This document shows, piece after piece, positions 29,901 through 41,006 of a stretch of DNA of 64,000 nt (the stretch's first letter is position 1; every line of letters begins with the position of its first letter). The DNA comes from Campylobacter ornithocola (GTDB lineage Bacteria > Campylobacterota > Campylobacteria > Campylobacterales > Campylobacteraceae). The stretch spans positions 1,488,001 to 1,552,000 of the forward strand of contig NZ_CP053848.1 of the NCBI RefSeq assembly GCF_013201605.1, written 5' to 3'. The translations under genes were made by a program, and so were the position numbers. The notes under the pieces were generated by a model. It did no database searches. It had not been told where the DNA came from and saw only the letters and a list, made by a program, of their open reading frames with translations.

Positions 29901-30718
29901 TCGCTTTGTGTGATGATGAATTTAGAAAGCTGTTTGCTCTCGCTTAAACCTAAGATGTATAAAAGCTCTTTATAAAATGCATTGTTTAGTGAGTTTGCGT
30001 CATTTGGGCTAAATTCATTTAGCAAAAAGTCTTTGTGGAAAGTTTTAAAAATACTTGCTAGGTTTTTGAAATTTGATTTTCGCTTGTCTTTTAAAAAGGC
30101 TAAATCAATGAAAAAGCCTTTTAAGTTTTCTTTGGAATTTTCTATGAGTTTGCTTGCTTCTTTGTAAAATTCATCATTATTGCCTTTAAAAAGTGAATTT
30201 GGGCTTTGAAATTCTTCAAAAAGCTTTTTAAAGCTTGTGTTTTTATAAAAAAGCTCTTCAAACTCACTAGCTTTGAAAATGTAGAATTTATAAAAGTCTG
30301 TGATGATGATAAATTTCAAGCTAAAGCTATGCTCTCTGTTTCTAAAATAATACAAAATGGCTTCATGTAAAGCTTTGGAATTTGGCTTTATGTGTGTGAT
30401 GAATTCTTTTGAGTTGGGCTTTTTAGCTTCGATGAGAACTTCTAAGTCTTTACTAAGCTCATCTTTGGCGATGGCTAAGTCGATCTCGCTTTTGCCTTTT
30501 TGCTTGGTTTTGATGTGGGTTTTGAAATTTAGCGTGGTTAAAAATGGACTAAGTGCATTTGCTACAAGATAATCTTCATTTTCACTTTGTGAGTTTTCAA
30601 GCCTTTTTATATACTGCGTTAAAGCTTTGCAAAAAGTGTCAAATTCATTTTGTGTGATTTGCTTTTTGCGGTAGTAGGGGTTGAAAAAATCTTTTTCATT
30701 TAACAAAGTAAAGTGCAT
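26939..30718 (-). CDS. Fused type IIG restriction-modification enzyme
   Basis: Single-chain restriction endonuclease and adenine methyltransferase of 1259 residues. The N-terminal PD-(D/E)XK nuclease is suggested by D80 and E97-A-K99 (KSEIDLAIA ... LIEAKK). The methyltransferase core has GSFYTP (463-468), SAM motif I DPAVGSGHF (527-535), GVDINPNSCEI (609-619) and catalytic motif IV NPPY (819-822), which marks N6-adenine methylation. A TaqI-type specificity domain and target recognition region fill the C-terminal ~400 residues (RIVALRKCVNEPKFSYVDFDCYVS region). AAAGG lies four bases before the ATG. No frameshift or homopolymer tract breaks it, so it looks active. The recognition site cannot be read from sequence. 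Confidence 0.92.
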   Translation of the reverse strand: MHFTLLNEKDFFNPYYRKKQITQNEFDTFCKALTQYIKRLENSQSENEDYLVANALSPFLTTLNFKTHIKTKQKGKSEIDLAIAKDELSKDLEVLIEAKKPNSKEFITHIKPNSKALHEAILYYFRNREHSFSLKFIIITDFYKFYIFKASEFEELFYKNTSFKKLFEEFQSPNSLFKGNNDEFYKEASKLIENSKENLKGFFIDLAFLKDKRKSNFKNLASIFKTFHKDFLLNEFSPNDANSLNNAFYKELLYILGLSESKQLSKFIITQSEQSKQAQGTLYHLIASKLPEHDFEEVLKFIILWLNRILFLKLIESNLVRFNDDKTLKFLNYEKIPNFTTLSHLFFDILAKEKHTRAQSKFSYLPYLNSSLFEKQAIEKTILEIATLENDALLEYHPHTQLKDDKGKSKKGKVGLLEYLFEFLDSFDFGSDEQSEELIKQKELINSSVLGNVFEKLNGYKEGSFYTPSFITSYICKVSIEKVVLDRFNYTFKLNATKLSELRTQLRQEKISQEQKLALLNSIRICDPAVGSGHFLVSALNAMLMVHYELGLFEEDFYLSVQNDEILVQNHKGQFLEYKRPDFDKDKTHLCQKELFERKKDIIENNLFGVDINPNSCEITKLRLWIELLKHSFYESFDDANYHDLKTLPNIDINIKCGNSLISYFEIHKSLSHYPNIKERMDKYKRIVKDYKEGFYTDKTLIAKEIKNLKESFKNFCLKDKFAKEIKQLTNGANEYSKKYGDFLAQDEKDENFRAFFSKNMFEFDFDESAAKKEFKKLKKLYESIFDLESANPFEWRFEFSEVLDEGGSFQGFDLIIGNPPYIKENDNKEIFANTKNLRTYQGKMDIWYHFVGRGLDVLKENGILSFIATNNWTTNSGAKKLRNVILEECQILNLVDFSSFMVFDSASIQTMIMQFQKTKPPKNYEFNFAKLTTQSPSYEDVLDILENTKSPNNEILNINFKPKNFIYKTLNFIKNDYEEIFEKIQKYGKFYLDDKEIANGIHPHYDFVNNRINSNHNFVFKIGQGIFGLSEEEKEKLKLTKLENNLVKPYYDTQNFIKFFFEKNNHRWIIYTNSSFKNPNSMDNYPNLKKHLDKFKKVITSDNKPYGLHRARDEKFFTGSPRIVALRKCVNEPKFSYVDFDCYVSATFYVIKTQRIDTKYLVAILNSKLMMFWLKHKGKMQGNNYQIDKEPLLNIPIVDINSKNEKLASELISLVDEILILKEQDKKANTKTQEDKINSIVYKLYNLNEEEIKIIEGK

Positions 30719-30776
30719 TTTTAACCTTTATAAAGAATATTTTGTATTTTACTAAAATTTACTTTTTATAATTTTT

Positions 30777-32174
30777 TTAAGAATTTAATATATCATTAAT
30801 ACCTTTATATGCTTGCTGTATAGGTTTTTTAATAAAAAAATCATTTAAAATTTGAATAAAGTCCTTTTTAGAATTTTGATTTTCAATCAACCAATAAATA
30901 AAAGCGTATTCTCCTTCTAATTTTTCATTGTTTATTAATTTATCACAATAATAGTGATTTTGATATTTTCTAACATTTTCTTCTTTTACATCTTTAAATA
31001 ATTTTAAACATTCTTTATATTTTTCATTTTCTATATCTTCTTCATCATCATTTGAAATTTCAAATGCCAAACCAATAATATCATAGTATTTTTTTTTAAA
31101 ATAAATATATATACATGGATATATGCTTTCATTCTTATAATCCATAGGATAAAATATAAACACACCATGATTAACACGATTTTCTTCTATTTTATTGCCG
31201 ATAAAAGCTATATCACCTATTTTAATTTCCTTGTGTTCAAAACTATCAAAAAATTCTTCTATTATATATTCGCAGATGTTGGTCCATTTATGCTGAATAA
31301 TATCTTTAGCTTTTTTATATTTTTCTTCATTTAAATTTTTAAGCTCTGATTTGTTTTTGTTATATCTATATAAAATCATCACATTTTTTAAATTTTGCAT
31401 TTTTATATTGTCTTGAAAAATAAATTCTAATACATCATCTCTTTGAGTATACTCATCTGTCATATACCATTGTAAAATACTTTTGTATTGATTTAGAGTA
31501 AAAATAATGTTTTGTATATCAAGAATAAATTTTTGATCTTTGATTGATTTTTCTTCATATATTTTTATACACTCATCAATCCATTCCTTAATCCATATGT
31601 AATCCATCTTCAAATAATAGCTAACATTATTTTCATTTTTATCTTTAATCAAATTTGTCTTTATTGTAAAATTTCCCAAGCTATAATCACTAGGACTAGC
31701 GCACTCATCTTGATGCAAATATATAGTCAATATGTTTTTATAGCAATCTTGTATATTTTTGATATTTTTTCTTACAAAATTAATATAATCTTTCAATTGA
31801 TTTTTTTGATCTTTTGCATAAATTTTATTTTCTATTATAATATATCTTTTATCACTTAATGTTATTAAAATATCTATCCTTCTATTATCTTTTATGCAGG
31901 CTTCTGTTTCTACGCTTTTTATATCTTCTATGCTTAAATTTTCAAATTTCGTATTTACTAAACTCTTGCCAAGTTTTTCTAAAAATACCTTTGCAAATTT
32001 TTTTTGATAATGATCCTTATTTATATTAATTAAATAAGCTATAAATTTAGAATGATAATTTTCTTTTATTTCAACGTTCAAAGCCTCAAGTATATTTATA
32101 TCACTCAAACCATTATCTACATCTTTTTCAAATTTAGCATCTTCTTCAAGCAATATTTCAACAAATTTTTCCAT
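30777..32174 (-). CDS. PD-(D/E)XK nuclease-superfamily protein
   Basis: 465 residues. The N-terminal 130 residues carry a PD-(D/E)XK fold of the PDDEXK_4 type: ENYHSKFIAYLIN (38-50), E89/E91, RRID with D101, and IIIENKI with E115-N-K117, then KDQKNQLKDY. The remaining ~330 residues are helical and lysine-rich with no motif I know. Such proteins are found in defence neighbourhoods and other settings, and the substrate is not known. It precedes the RM gene by 58 bases on the same strand. The translation start is weakly supported (GAAAGTGATAT before the ATG). Confidence 0.82.
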   Translation of the reverse strand: MEKFVEILLEEDAKFEKDVDNGLSDINILEALNVEIKENYHSKFIAYLININKDHYQKKFAKVFLEKLGKSLVNTKFENLSIEDIKSVETEACIKDNRRIDILITLSDKRYIIIENKIYAKDQKNQLKDYINFVRKNIKNIQDCYKNILTIYLHQDECASPSDYSLGNFTIKTNLIKDKNENNVSYYLKMDYIWIKEWIDECIKIYEEKSIKDQKFILDIQNIIFTLNQYKSILQWYMTDEYTQRDDVLEFIFQDNIKMQNLKNVMILYRYNKNKSELKNLNEEKYKKAKDIIQHKWTNICEYIIEEFFDSFEHKEIKIGDIAFIGNKIEENRVNHGVFIFYPMDYKNESIYPCIYIYFKKKYYDIIGLAFEISNDDEEDIENEKYKECLKLFKDVKEENVRKYQNHYYCDKLINNEKLEGEYAFIYWLIENQNSKKDFIQILNDFFIKKPIQQAYKGINDILNS

Positions 32175-32310
32175 ATATCACTTTCTAAATTTTATAAAAT
32201 TTTACATGCAAACAGCTTTTCAACCAATTAAAAAATAAAGTAATTTTAAAAATTAACAATAAAAATAAACATAGGATTATATATAAAGTAAGAATAATAA
32301 GAATTAACAA
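32175..32310. other. Gap between the 5S rRNA and the nuclease gene
   Basis: 136 bases of very AT-rich DNA. It must contain the 3' end of the rRNA transcript and the promoter of the nuclease gene. I see no strong stem followed by a T-run, so the rRNA terminator is either weak or not hairpin-based. Confidence 0.5.
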
Positions 32311-32426
32311 GTCCGCAATGAGCTACTTTCCCCCTGCCAGTAAGGCGTAGTATCATCACCCACGATGTGCTTAGCTTCTTGGTTCGGGATGGAGCAAGGC
32401 GTCTCCACATCTGTATAATCACGGAC
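32311..32426 (-). rRNA. rrf: 5S ribosomal RNA
   Basis: Last RNA of the rRNA operon. The ends are set by the terminal helix: the 5' strand GUCCGUGA (from 32426) pairs with the 3' strand UUGCGGAC (ending at 32311). Internal CCCGAACCAAGAAGCUAAGC is the conserved loop B/helix III region. About 116 nt. Confidence 0.95.
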
Positions 32427-32566
32427 ATTGTTATTTAAATACTCTTTTAAAATACATAAAATTTAAGAATACTTAAAAAACAATGTTAAGAGCAAGTTCT
32501 AATATAAACTCTACCTATAAGTTTCTATCAAACTTAGGTTATTGTTACACATCCAAAGCTTCAAGT

Positions 32567-35547
<2,981 letters not shown>

Positions 35548-35952
35548 ATGATAAGACTTTACTATCTTAAGACGGAAAGCATTTAAACACTTAATAAAAC
35601 TAAAATATTAGTCTAACTAAGCTGTGAGTTTAAAACTTGTCTTTAACTAAAAGCTAAAGAAAAGATAGTTAGGTTTTATCCTTTAACAAGTCCTGTAAAA
35701 TTGTTTTTATTAAAACTTGCTTGTGACTCTTAACAATGATAATTCAAATAACATTAAATAACTAATCTAATATATAAATATATTCTATTATTTATTTAGC
35801 TTAGGCTTTAAAACCTAAAGGAAGTATATATAAAGAGTTTAAATAATTTAAAAATAAATCAATAAAGAAAATACTTTAATTATTTTTATTATTTATATAC
35901 TTACTTTAAGTTTTAAAACTTTAATTTGGAATTGATAAACAAACCTTTTTTA
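35548..35952 (-). other. 16S-23S spacer between tRNA-Ile and 23S
   Basis: About 405 bases of AT-rich spacer with no gene. Apart from the inverted repeat adjoining the 23S, I see no boxA, no third tRNA and no coding frame in it. Confidence 0.7.
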
Positions 35953-36029
35953 TGGTGGGCCTAACAAGACTTGAACTTGTGACCTCACCCTTATCAGGGG
36001 TGCACTCTAACCAGCTGAGCTATAGGCCC
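35953..36029 (-). tRNA. tRNA-Ile(GAT)
   Basis: 77 nt with encoded CCA. Acceptor GGGCCTA pairs with TAGGCCC; the anticodon loop reads CTGATAA, anticodon GAT; T-loop GTTCAAGTC. It lies in the 16S-23S spacer after tRNA-Ala in transcription order. Confidence 0.97.
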
Positions 36030-36037
36030 TTAATAAA

Positions 36038-36113
36038 TGGTGGAGAATAGCGGGATCGAACCGCTGACCTCCTGCGTGCAAAGCAGGCGCTCTCCCAGCT
36101 GAGCTAATTCCCC
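36038..36113 (-). tRNA. tRNA-Ala(TGC)
   Basis: 76 nt with encoded CCA. Acceptor GGGGAAT pairs with ATTCTCC; the anticodon loop is TTTGCAC, anticodon TGC. The order 16S-Ala-Ile-23S is the reverse of the Ile-Ala order of enterobacteria. Confidence 0.97.
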
Positions 36114-36128
36114 AAAATTAGCTTTTCA

Positions 36129-37832
<1,704 letters not shown>

Positions 37833-37859
37833 CTATAAGATTTGATTAACAATATTAAT

Positions 37860-37872
37860 AATTTAAAGAACA
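37860..37872 (-). promoter_or_regulatory. boxA-like antitermination element in the rRNA leader
   Basis: On the transcript strand TGTTCTTTAAATT resembles the boxA consensus (TGCTCTTTAACA) bound by NusB/NusE. It sits between the -10 box and the 16S processing stem, where leader boxA elements belong. Confidence 0.45.
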
Positions 37873-37938
37873 AATACTAAAAAATTAAGACAAAAAATCT
37901 TAGCTTTTTATTTCCCTTTTATTTGAAAAGGAAATGAA

Positions 37939-37944
37939 ATTATA
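37939..37944 (-). promoter_or_regulatory. -10 box of the rRNA operon
   Basis: TTGCTATAAT on the minus strand: a perfect TATAAT with an upstream TGC (extended -10), about 220 bases before the 16S. The sequence upstream is A/T-tract rich, as expected for an UP-type region. No good -35 hexamer is seen. Confidence 0.6.
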
Positions 37945-38045
37945 GCAATAAAAGCTTAAAGTTTTATTAAGTATGAAAAGAAATAATTGTAATTAATATA
38001 AATAGCATATTTAATCTTAATATTATAAAAATGATTTAAAAAAGC

Positions 38046-38055
38046 GGGGGGGGGG
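38046..38055. repeat. Homopolymeric G10 tract
   Basis: Ten consecutive G (plus strand) in otherwise very AT-rich intergenic DNA, 118 bases beyond the end of the hypothetical gene at 38173 and about 100 bases upstream of the rRNA -10 box. In Campylobacter, G runs of eight or more are the classic slipped-strand phase-variation sites. No coding frame of useful length crosses it on either strand. Confidence 0.9.
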
Positions 38056-38172
38056 ATGAATACACCTTAAGATATTAAATATAGTTTTGTAGATATTTAG
38101 CTAACAAAGCATTTTAAACTTTAAAACAATACACCTATTTTTTAGCAAGTAAAACATAAAATAATATTTGTT
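38056..38172. other. AT-rich gap between the G tract and the hypothetical gene
   Basis: With 37945-38045 this belongs to a ~450-base gene-free stretch upstream of the 16S. Outside the rRNA leader elements and the G tract I see no gene or strong hairpin. Confidence 0.5.
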
Positions 38173-39042
38173 TTATCCAAATAACTCCATAGCATCTTTA
38201 TATGCACTAACTAGTGAAGCTAAAGTAACAAAACCACCAATAATTAAAAAAACCATCTCGATTTTTTTTCTTTTATCTTCTTTTATTTTTCCCTTTTTAT
38301 TTTCTTCTTGATTTTGTTCAATGTGTAAAATATCAACAAGATTTTCTATCTGGACTTTAAGTTCTTGGTGTTGCTCTAAAATATCATAATACTTAAATAT
38401 AATTTTCCATATCGAATGTTTTTGTTGATAATTATAATGGACTGGGTTACTAAAAAAATATTTCAGATTAAAGGTATAAAAATCCTTTTTAATGTCAATA
38501 ACATCATGATAATTTTCTTTTTCTATAATACTTGAAGTTAAATTCAAATAATACTCCATTTTCTCACGATAGGCCAAAGAAAGTACAAACATAGTCATTG
38601 TATCGTTAAATTTACTTTCACAGTTACTAAATTTAGCCTGAAACAAAAAGCCTTTTTCTGAAAACACAACTTTAATATCTGGATTATCATAACAATTTGA
38701 TTTATCTATTTTTAGTGTAGAGCTACCTCTTAATAGTTGTGATATTTTACTATCATTTATATTTTCATCGGTATATACAACCACATGGTCTATCACACCT
38801 TTTTTAAATTGACAATACTCTTGGCTTACTGAAACTCCATTTTTTATACATATAATACATATATCAAAAATTTTGTATATTAGTATTGTGCCTTTGACAT
38901 ACTTTTGATCTTCAATATTGGTATAAATTTCTAAATTTTGAGCCAAAAAGATATGAAAAAAATCTTTTGTTCCTATATCTTTTTTAAATTTATCTTTGCA
39001 AAAATTTTCGATAATTTTAACTTGATAATACATATTAATCAC
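38173..39042 (-). CDS. Orphan hypothetical protein with C-terminal membrane anchor
   Basis: About 289 residues with no family I recognise. The N-terminal ~200 residues look globular and mixed alpha/beta (FFHIFLAQNLEIYTNI, KGTILIYKIFDICIICI). Residues ~225-260 are a charged coiled-coil (EQHQELKVQIENLVDILH, then NKKGKIKEDKRKKIE), followed by one hydrophobic helix near the end (MVFLIIGGFVTLASLVSAY). It is probably a tail-anchored protein facing the cytoplasm. GTG at 39042 has GGGA seven bases upstream; ATG at 39033 is an alternative. It sits alone between the rRNA operon and a tRNA cluster, a common place for acquired genes. Confidence 0.75.
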   Translation of the reverse strand: MINMYYQVKIIENFCKDKFKKDIGTKDFFHIFLAQNLEIYTNIEDQKYVKGTILIYKIFDICIICIKNGVSVSQEYCQFKKGVIDHVVVYTDENINDSKISQLLRGSSTLKIDKSNCYDNPDIKVVFSEKGFLFQAKFSNCESKFNDTMTMFVLSLAYREKMEYYLNLTSSIIEKENYHDVIDIKKDFYTFNLKYFFSNPVHYNYQQKHSIWKIIFKYYDILEQHQELKVQIENLVDILHIEQNQEENKKGKIKEDKRKKIEMVFLIIGGFVTLASLVSAYKDAMELFG

Positions 39043-39146
39043 TATATCATCCCAATCTTAATATTTTAATATATTATCTTAATTATATTAAATCAAAGAT
39101 GATTTGGTTTGCTTTTCAAGTATTTAGATGGCAAAATCTAAATTGG

Positions 39147-39231
39147 TGGTGCGGATGAAAGGACTTGAACCTTCACGCATTGCTGCACCAGATCCTAAGT
39201 CTGGCGTGTCTGCCAATTTCACCACATCCGC
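39147..39231 (-). tRNA. tRNA-Leu(TAG)
   Basis: 85 nt with the long variable arm of a leucine tRNA and encoded CCA. Acceptor GCGGATG pairs with CATCCGC; the anticodon loop CTTAGGA gives TAG. Last of the five-tRNA cluster. Confidence 0.96.
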
Positions 39232-39236
39232 AAAAG

Positions 39237-39313
39237 TGGTACGCTCAAGAGGATTCGAACCTCTGACCTACGGCTTAGAAGGCCGTTGCTCTATCCAGCT
39301 GAGCTATGAGCGC
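39237..39313 (-). tRNA. tRNA-Arg(TCT)
   Basis: 77 nt, encoded CCA. Acceptor GCGCTCA with TGAGCGT; anticodon loop CTTCTAA, anticodon TCT, reading AGA and AGG. Five bases from tRNA-Leu. Confidence 0.96.
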
Positions 39314-39336
39314 ATAAATAAAGTTACAATGGGCTA

Positions 39337-39413
39337 TGGTGCGCCCGATAGGAATCGAACCCATAACCTACAGATCCGAAGTCTGTTGCTCTATCCAGTT
39401 GAGCTACGAGCGC
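39337..39413 (-). tRNA. tRNA-Arg(TCG)
   Basis: 77 nt, encoded CCA. Acceptor GCGCTCG with CGGGCGC (one G-U pair); anticodon loop CTTCGGA, anticodon TCG. Its 5' half is nearly identical to the neighbouring tRNA-Arg(TCT), suggesting duplication and anticodon change. Confidence 0.95.
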
Positions 39414-39416
39414 TGA

Positions 39417-39494
39417 TGGGGTGAGTGATGGGAATCGAACCCACGACCCTCAGGACCACAATCTGATGCTCTAACCGACTGAGCTACACTCACC
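39417..39494 (-). tRNA. tRNA-His(GTG)
   Basis: 78 nt including the extra 5' G (position -1) that histidine tRNAs pair with C73. Acceptor GTGAGTG with CACTCAC; anticodon loop ATTGTGG, anticodon GTG; encoded CCA. Confidence 0.96.
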
Positions 39495-39505
39495 ATTTGT
39501 AAAAA

Positions 39506-39583
39506 TGGTCGGGGTGAAAGGATTCGAACCTTCGGCCCCTTGGTCCCAAACCAAGTGCGCTAACCAGACTGCGCTACACCCCG
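39506..39583 (-). tRNA. tRNA-Pro(TGG)
   Basis: 78 nt, encoded CCA. Acceptor CGGGGTG with CACCCCG; anticodon loop TTTGGGA, anticodon TGG. First tRNA of the cluster, just downstream of its promoter. Confidence 0.96.
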
Positions 39584-39603
39584 ATGTACAAAAACAAAGC
39601 ACT

Positions 39604-39632
39604 ATTTTACATAAAAAAATATTAAAAGTCAA
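39604..39632 (-). promoter_or_regulatory. Promoter of the five-tRNA cluster
   Basis: On the minus strand TTGACT (39627-39632), exactly 17 bases, then TAAAAT (39604-39609), with TG just before the -10. The predicted start is a few bases ahead of tRNA-Pro. A full -35 is uncommon in this genome and suits a stable-RNA operon. Confidence 0.7.
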
Positions 39633-39637
39633 GATAA

Positions 39638-39670
39638 AAAATATTTAGCATAAAAAATGCTAAATATTTT
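39638..39670 (-). terminator. Intrinsic terminator of terC
   Basis: A 13-bp perfect stem (arms 39638-39650 and 39658-39670) around a loop of seven, followed on the minus strand by a run of six T. It overlaps the terC stop codon and separates terC from the tRNA cluster. Confidence 0.8.
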
Positions 39671-40391
39671 AAGAATTATCTGTTTGCTTTTTTTGTGAAA
39701 CGATGTTTAAAATTTCAACTACTAAAGAAAAAGCCATAGCCGTGTAAATATATGCTTTATCTATATGAATATCAAAACTTTCACACACTAAAACAAAGCC
39801 TATCATCACTAAAAATGCCAGAGCTAAAATTTTAATACTTGGATATTTTTCTACAAAATCTGCAATTGGTTTAGAGGCAAAAAGCATTACTAATACCGCT
39901 ACTATAACAGCAATAATCATAATCTCTATATCTTGAGCAATACCTACAGCAGTAATAACACTATCAAGAGAAAATACTATATCTATCACTGCTATTTCAG
40001 CTACTACAACCCAAAGTTTATTGCTAATTTTTATATTGCTTTGACTTTCTTCTTGATGCATTATACTTTCTTTGATTTCCTTAATAGACTTAACTATCAA
40101 AAATAACCCTCCAAGCAAAAGCACCAAATCTCTACCTGAAATTTCATTACCAAGTATACTAAATAAAGGCGCGACAAGCTTCATCACCCAAAATAAAGAT
40201 AATAATAATAAAATTCTAGTAATCATTGCAAAAGCAAGACCTAAAATTCTACCTTTATCTCTATGTTCTGGTGGTAACTTAGAAACTAAAATCGCTAAGA
40301 AAATGATATTATCAATCCCTAGCACAATCTCTAAAGCTGTAAGGGTAAGCAATACCACCCAAGCATCTACACTAAAAATCCATTCAAACAT
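39669..40391 (-). CDS. TerC-family integral membrane protein
   Basis: 240 residues with about seven hydrophobic helices. The family's two acidic membrane motifs are clear: ALEIVLGIDNIIFLAIL near the N-terminus and AVIDIVFSLDSVITAVG in the middle. TerC proteins are linked to metal (manganese or tellurite) handling and to metallation of exported enzymes; the ion here is not known. It has its own -10 and terminator. Confidence 0.92.
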   Translation of the reverse strand: MFEWIFSVDAWVVLLTLTALEIVLGIDNIIFLAILVSKLPPEHRDKGRILGLAFAMITRILLLLSLFWVMKLVAPLFSILGNEISGRDLVLLLGGLFLIVKSIKEIKESIMHQEESQSNIKISNKLWVVVAEIAVIDIVFSLDSVITAVGIAQDIEIMIIAVIVAVLVMLFASKPIADFVEKYPSIKILALAFLVMIGFVLVCESFDIHIDKAYIYTAMAFSLVVEILNIVSQKKQTDNS

Positions 40392-40416
40392 TTAAATTCC
40401 TTCAATGAAAAGCGTA

Positions 40417-40422
40417 ATTATA
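40417..40422 (-). promoter_or_regulatory. -10 box of terC
   Basis: TATAAT on the minus strand in the 42-base gap between purN and terC, 26 bases before the terC ATG, with AAGGAA as ribosome site. It lies just inside the gap after purN, so terC can be expressed alone. Confidence 0.55.
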
Positions 40423-40433
40423 GTGATGAAAAA

Positions 40434-41006
40434 TTAATCGTTTTCAAAAATTTCAACAATAGCTGCAGGTAAAAGCTCATGTTCAAATTTATGAATCTTA
40501 TTCTCAAACTCTTCAAAACTTAAATTAGCTTTTTCAAAGGCCTTTTGAGCAATGATTTTACCACCATCAAGCTCTTCATTAACCCAATGCACACTAATGC
40601 CTGCTACTTTCATATCACTTTCATAGCTTTCTTTGATAGCATGAGCCCCTTTAAATAAAGGAAGTAAAGAAGGATGAAGATTAATAGCTTTTACATTTTG
40701 AGTAAAAATAGGACTTAAAATTCGCATAAATCCTGCTAAAATAGTTAAATCTGCCTGACTTTCTTTGATGACTTTTACCAATTTAGCATCAAATTCTTCC
40801 CTTGAGACAAATTTTTCATGCTCTATAATTTTTGTATTAAGGCCATATTTTAAGGCTCTTTGTATACCATAAGCTTCTTTTTTGTTGCACACACACAAAA
40901 CCACTTCAAAAGTATTTTTACCAAAAGTTTTTTTATGTAGTTTTTCTAAAATATTTTCCAAATTGCTTCCATTGCCACTAAACAAAACTGCTAATTTTAC
41001 AAGCAT
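40434..41006 (-). CDS. purN: Phosphoribosylglycinamide formyltransferase PurN
   Basis: Third step of purine synthesis: formyl transfer from 10-formyl-THF to GAR. The P-loop-like SGNGSNL (10-16) binds the phosphate of GAR; the catalytic triad is N109, H111 and D147, in INLHPSLLP and EELDGGK. 190 residues is usual. AAAGGGG precedes the ATG, which lies inside the end of nnr by 10 bases. Confidence 0.95.
   Translation of the reverse strand: MLVKLAVLFSGNGSNLENILEKLHKKTFGKNTFEVVLCVCNKKEAYGIQRALKYGLNTKIIEHEKFVSREEFDAKLVKVIKESQADLTILAGFMRILSPIFTQNVKAINLHPSLLPLFKGAHAIKESYESDMKVAGISVHWVNEELDGGKIIAQKAFEKANLSFEEFENKIHKFEHELLPAAIVEIFEND

Noticed and set aside
38056-38172. Possible phase-variable gene reading through the G tract
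   Set aside because: All six frames close within about 30 codons on one side or lack a start; no product recognisable.
39128-39424. A 98-codon plus-strand frame across the tRNA cluster
   Set aside because: It is antisense to three tRNA genes and reads their conserved arms (for example RSRGFEPLTYGLEG), a well-known false protein family.
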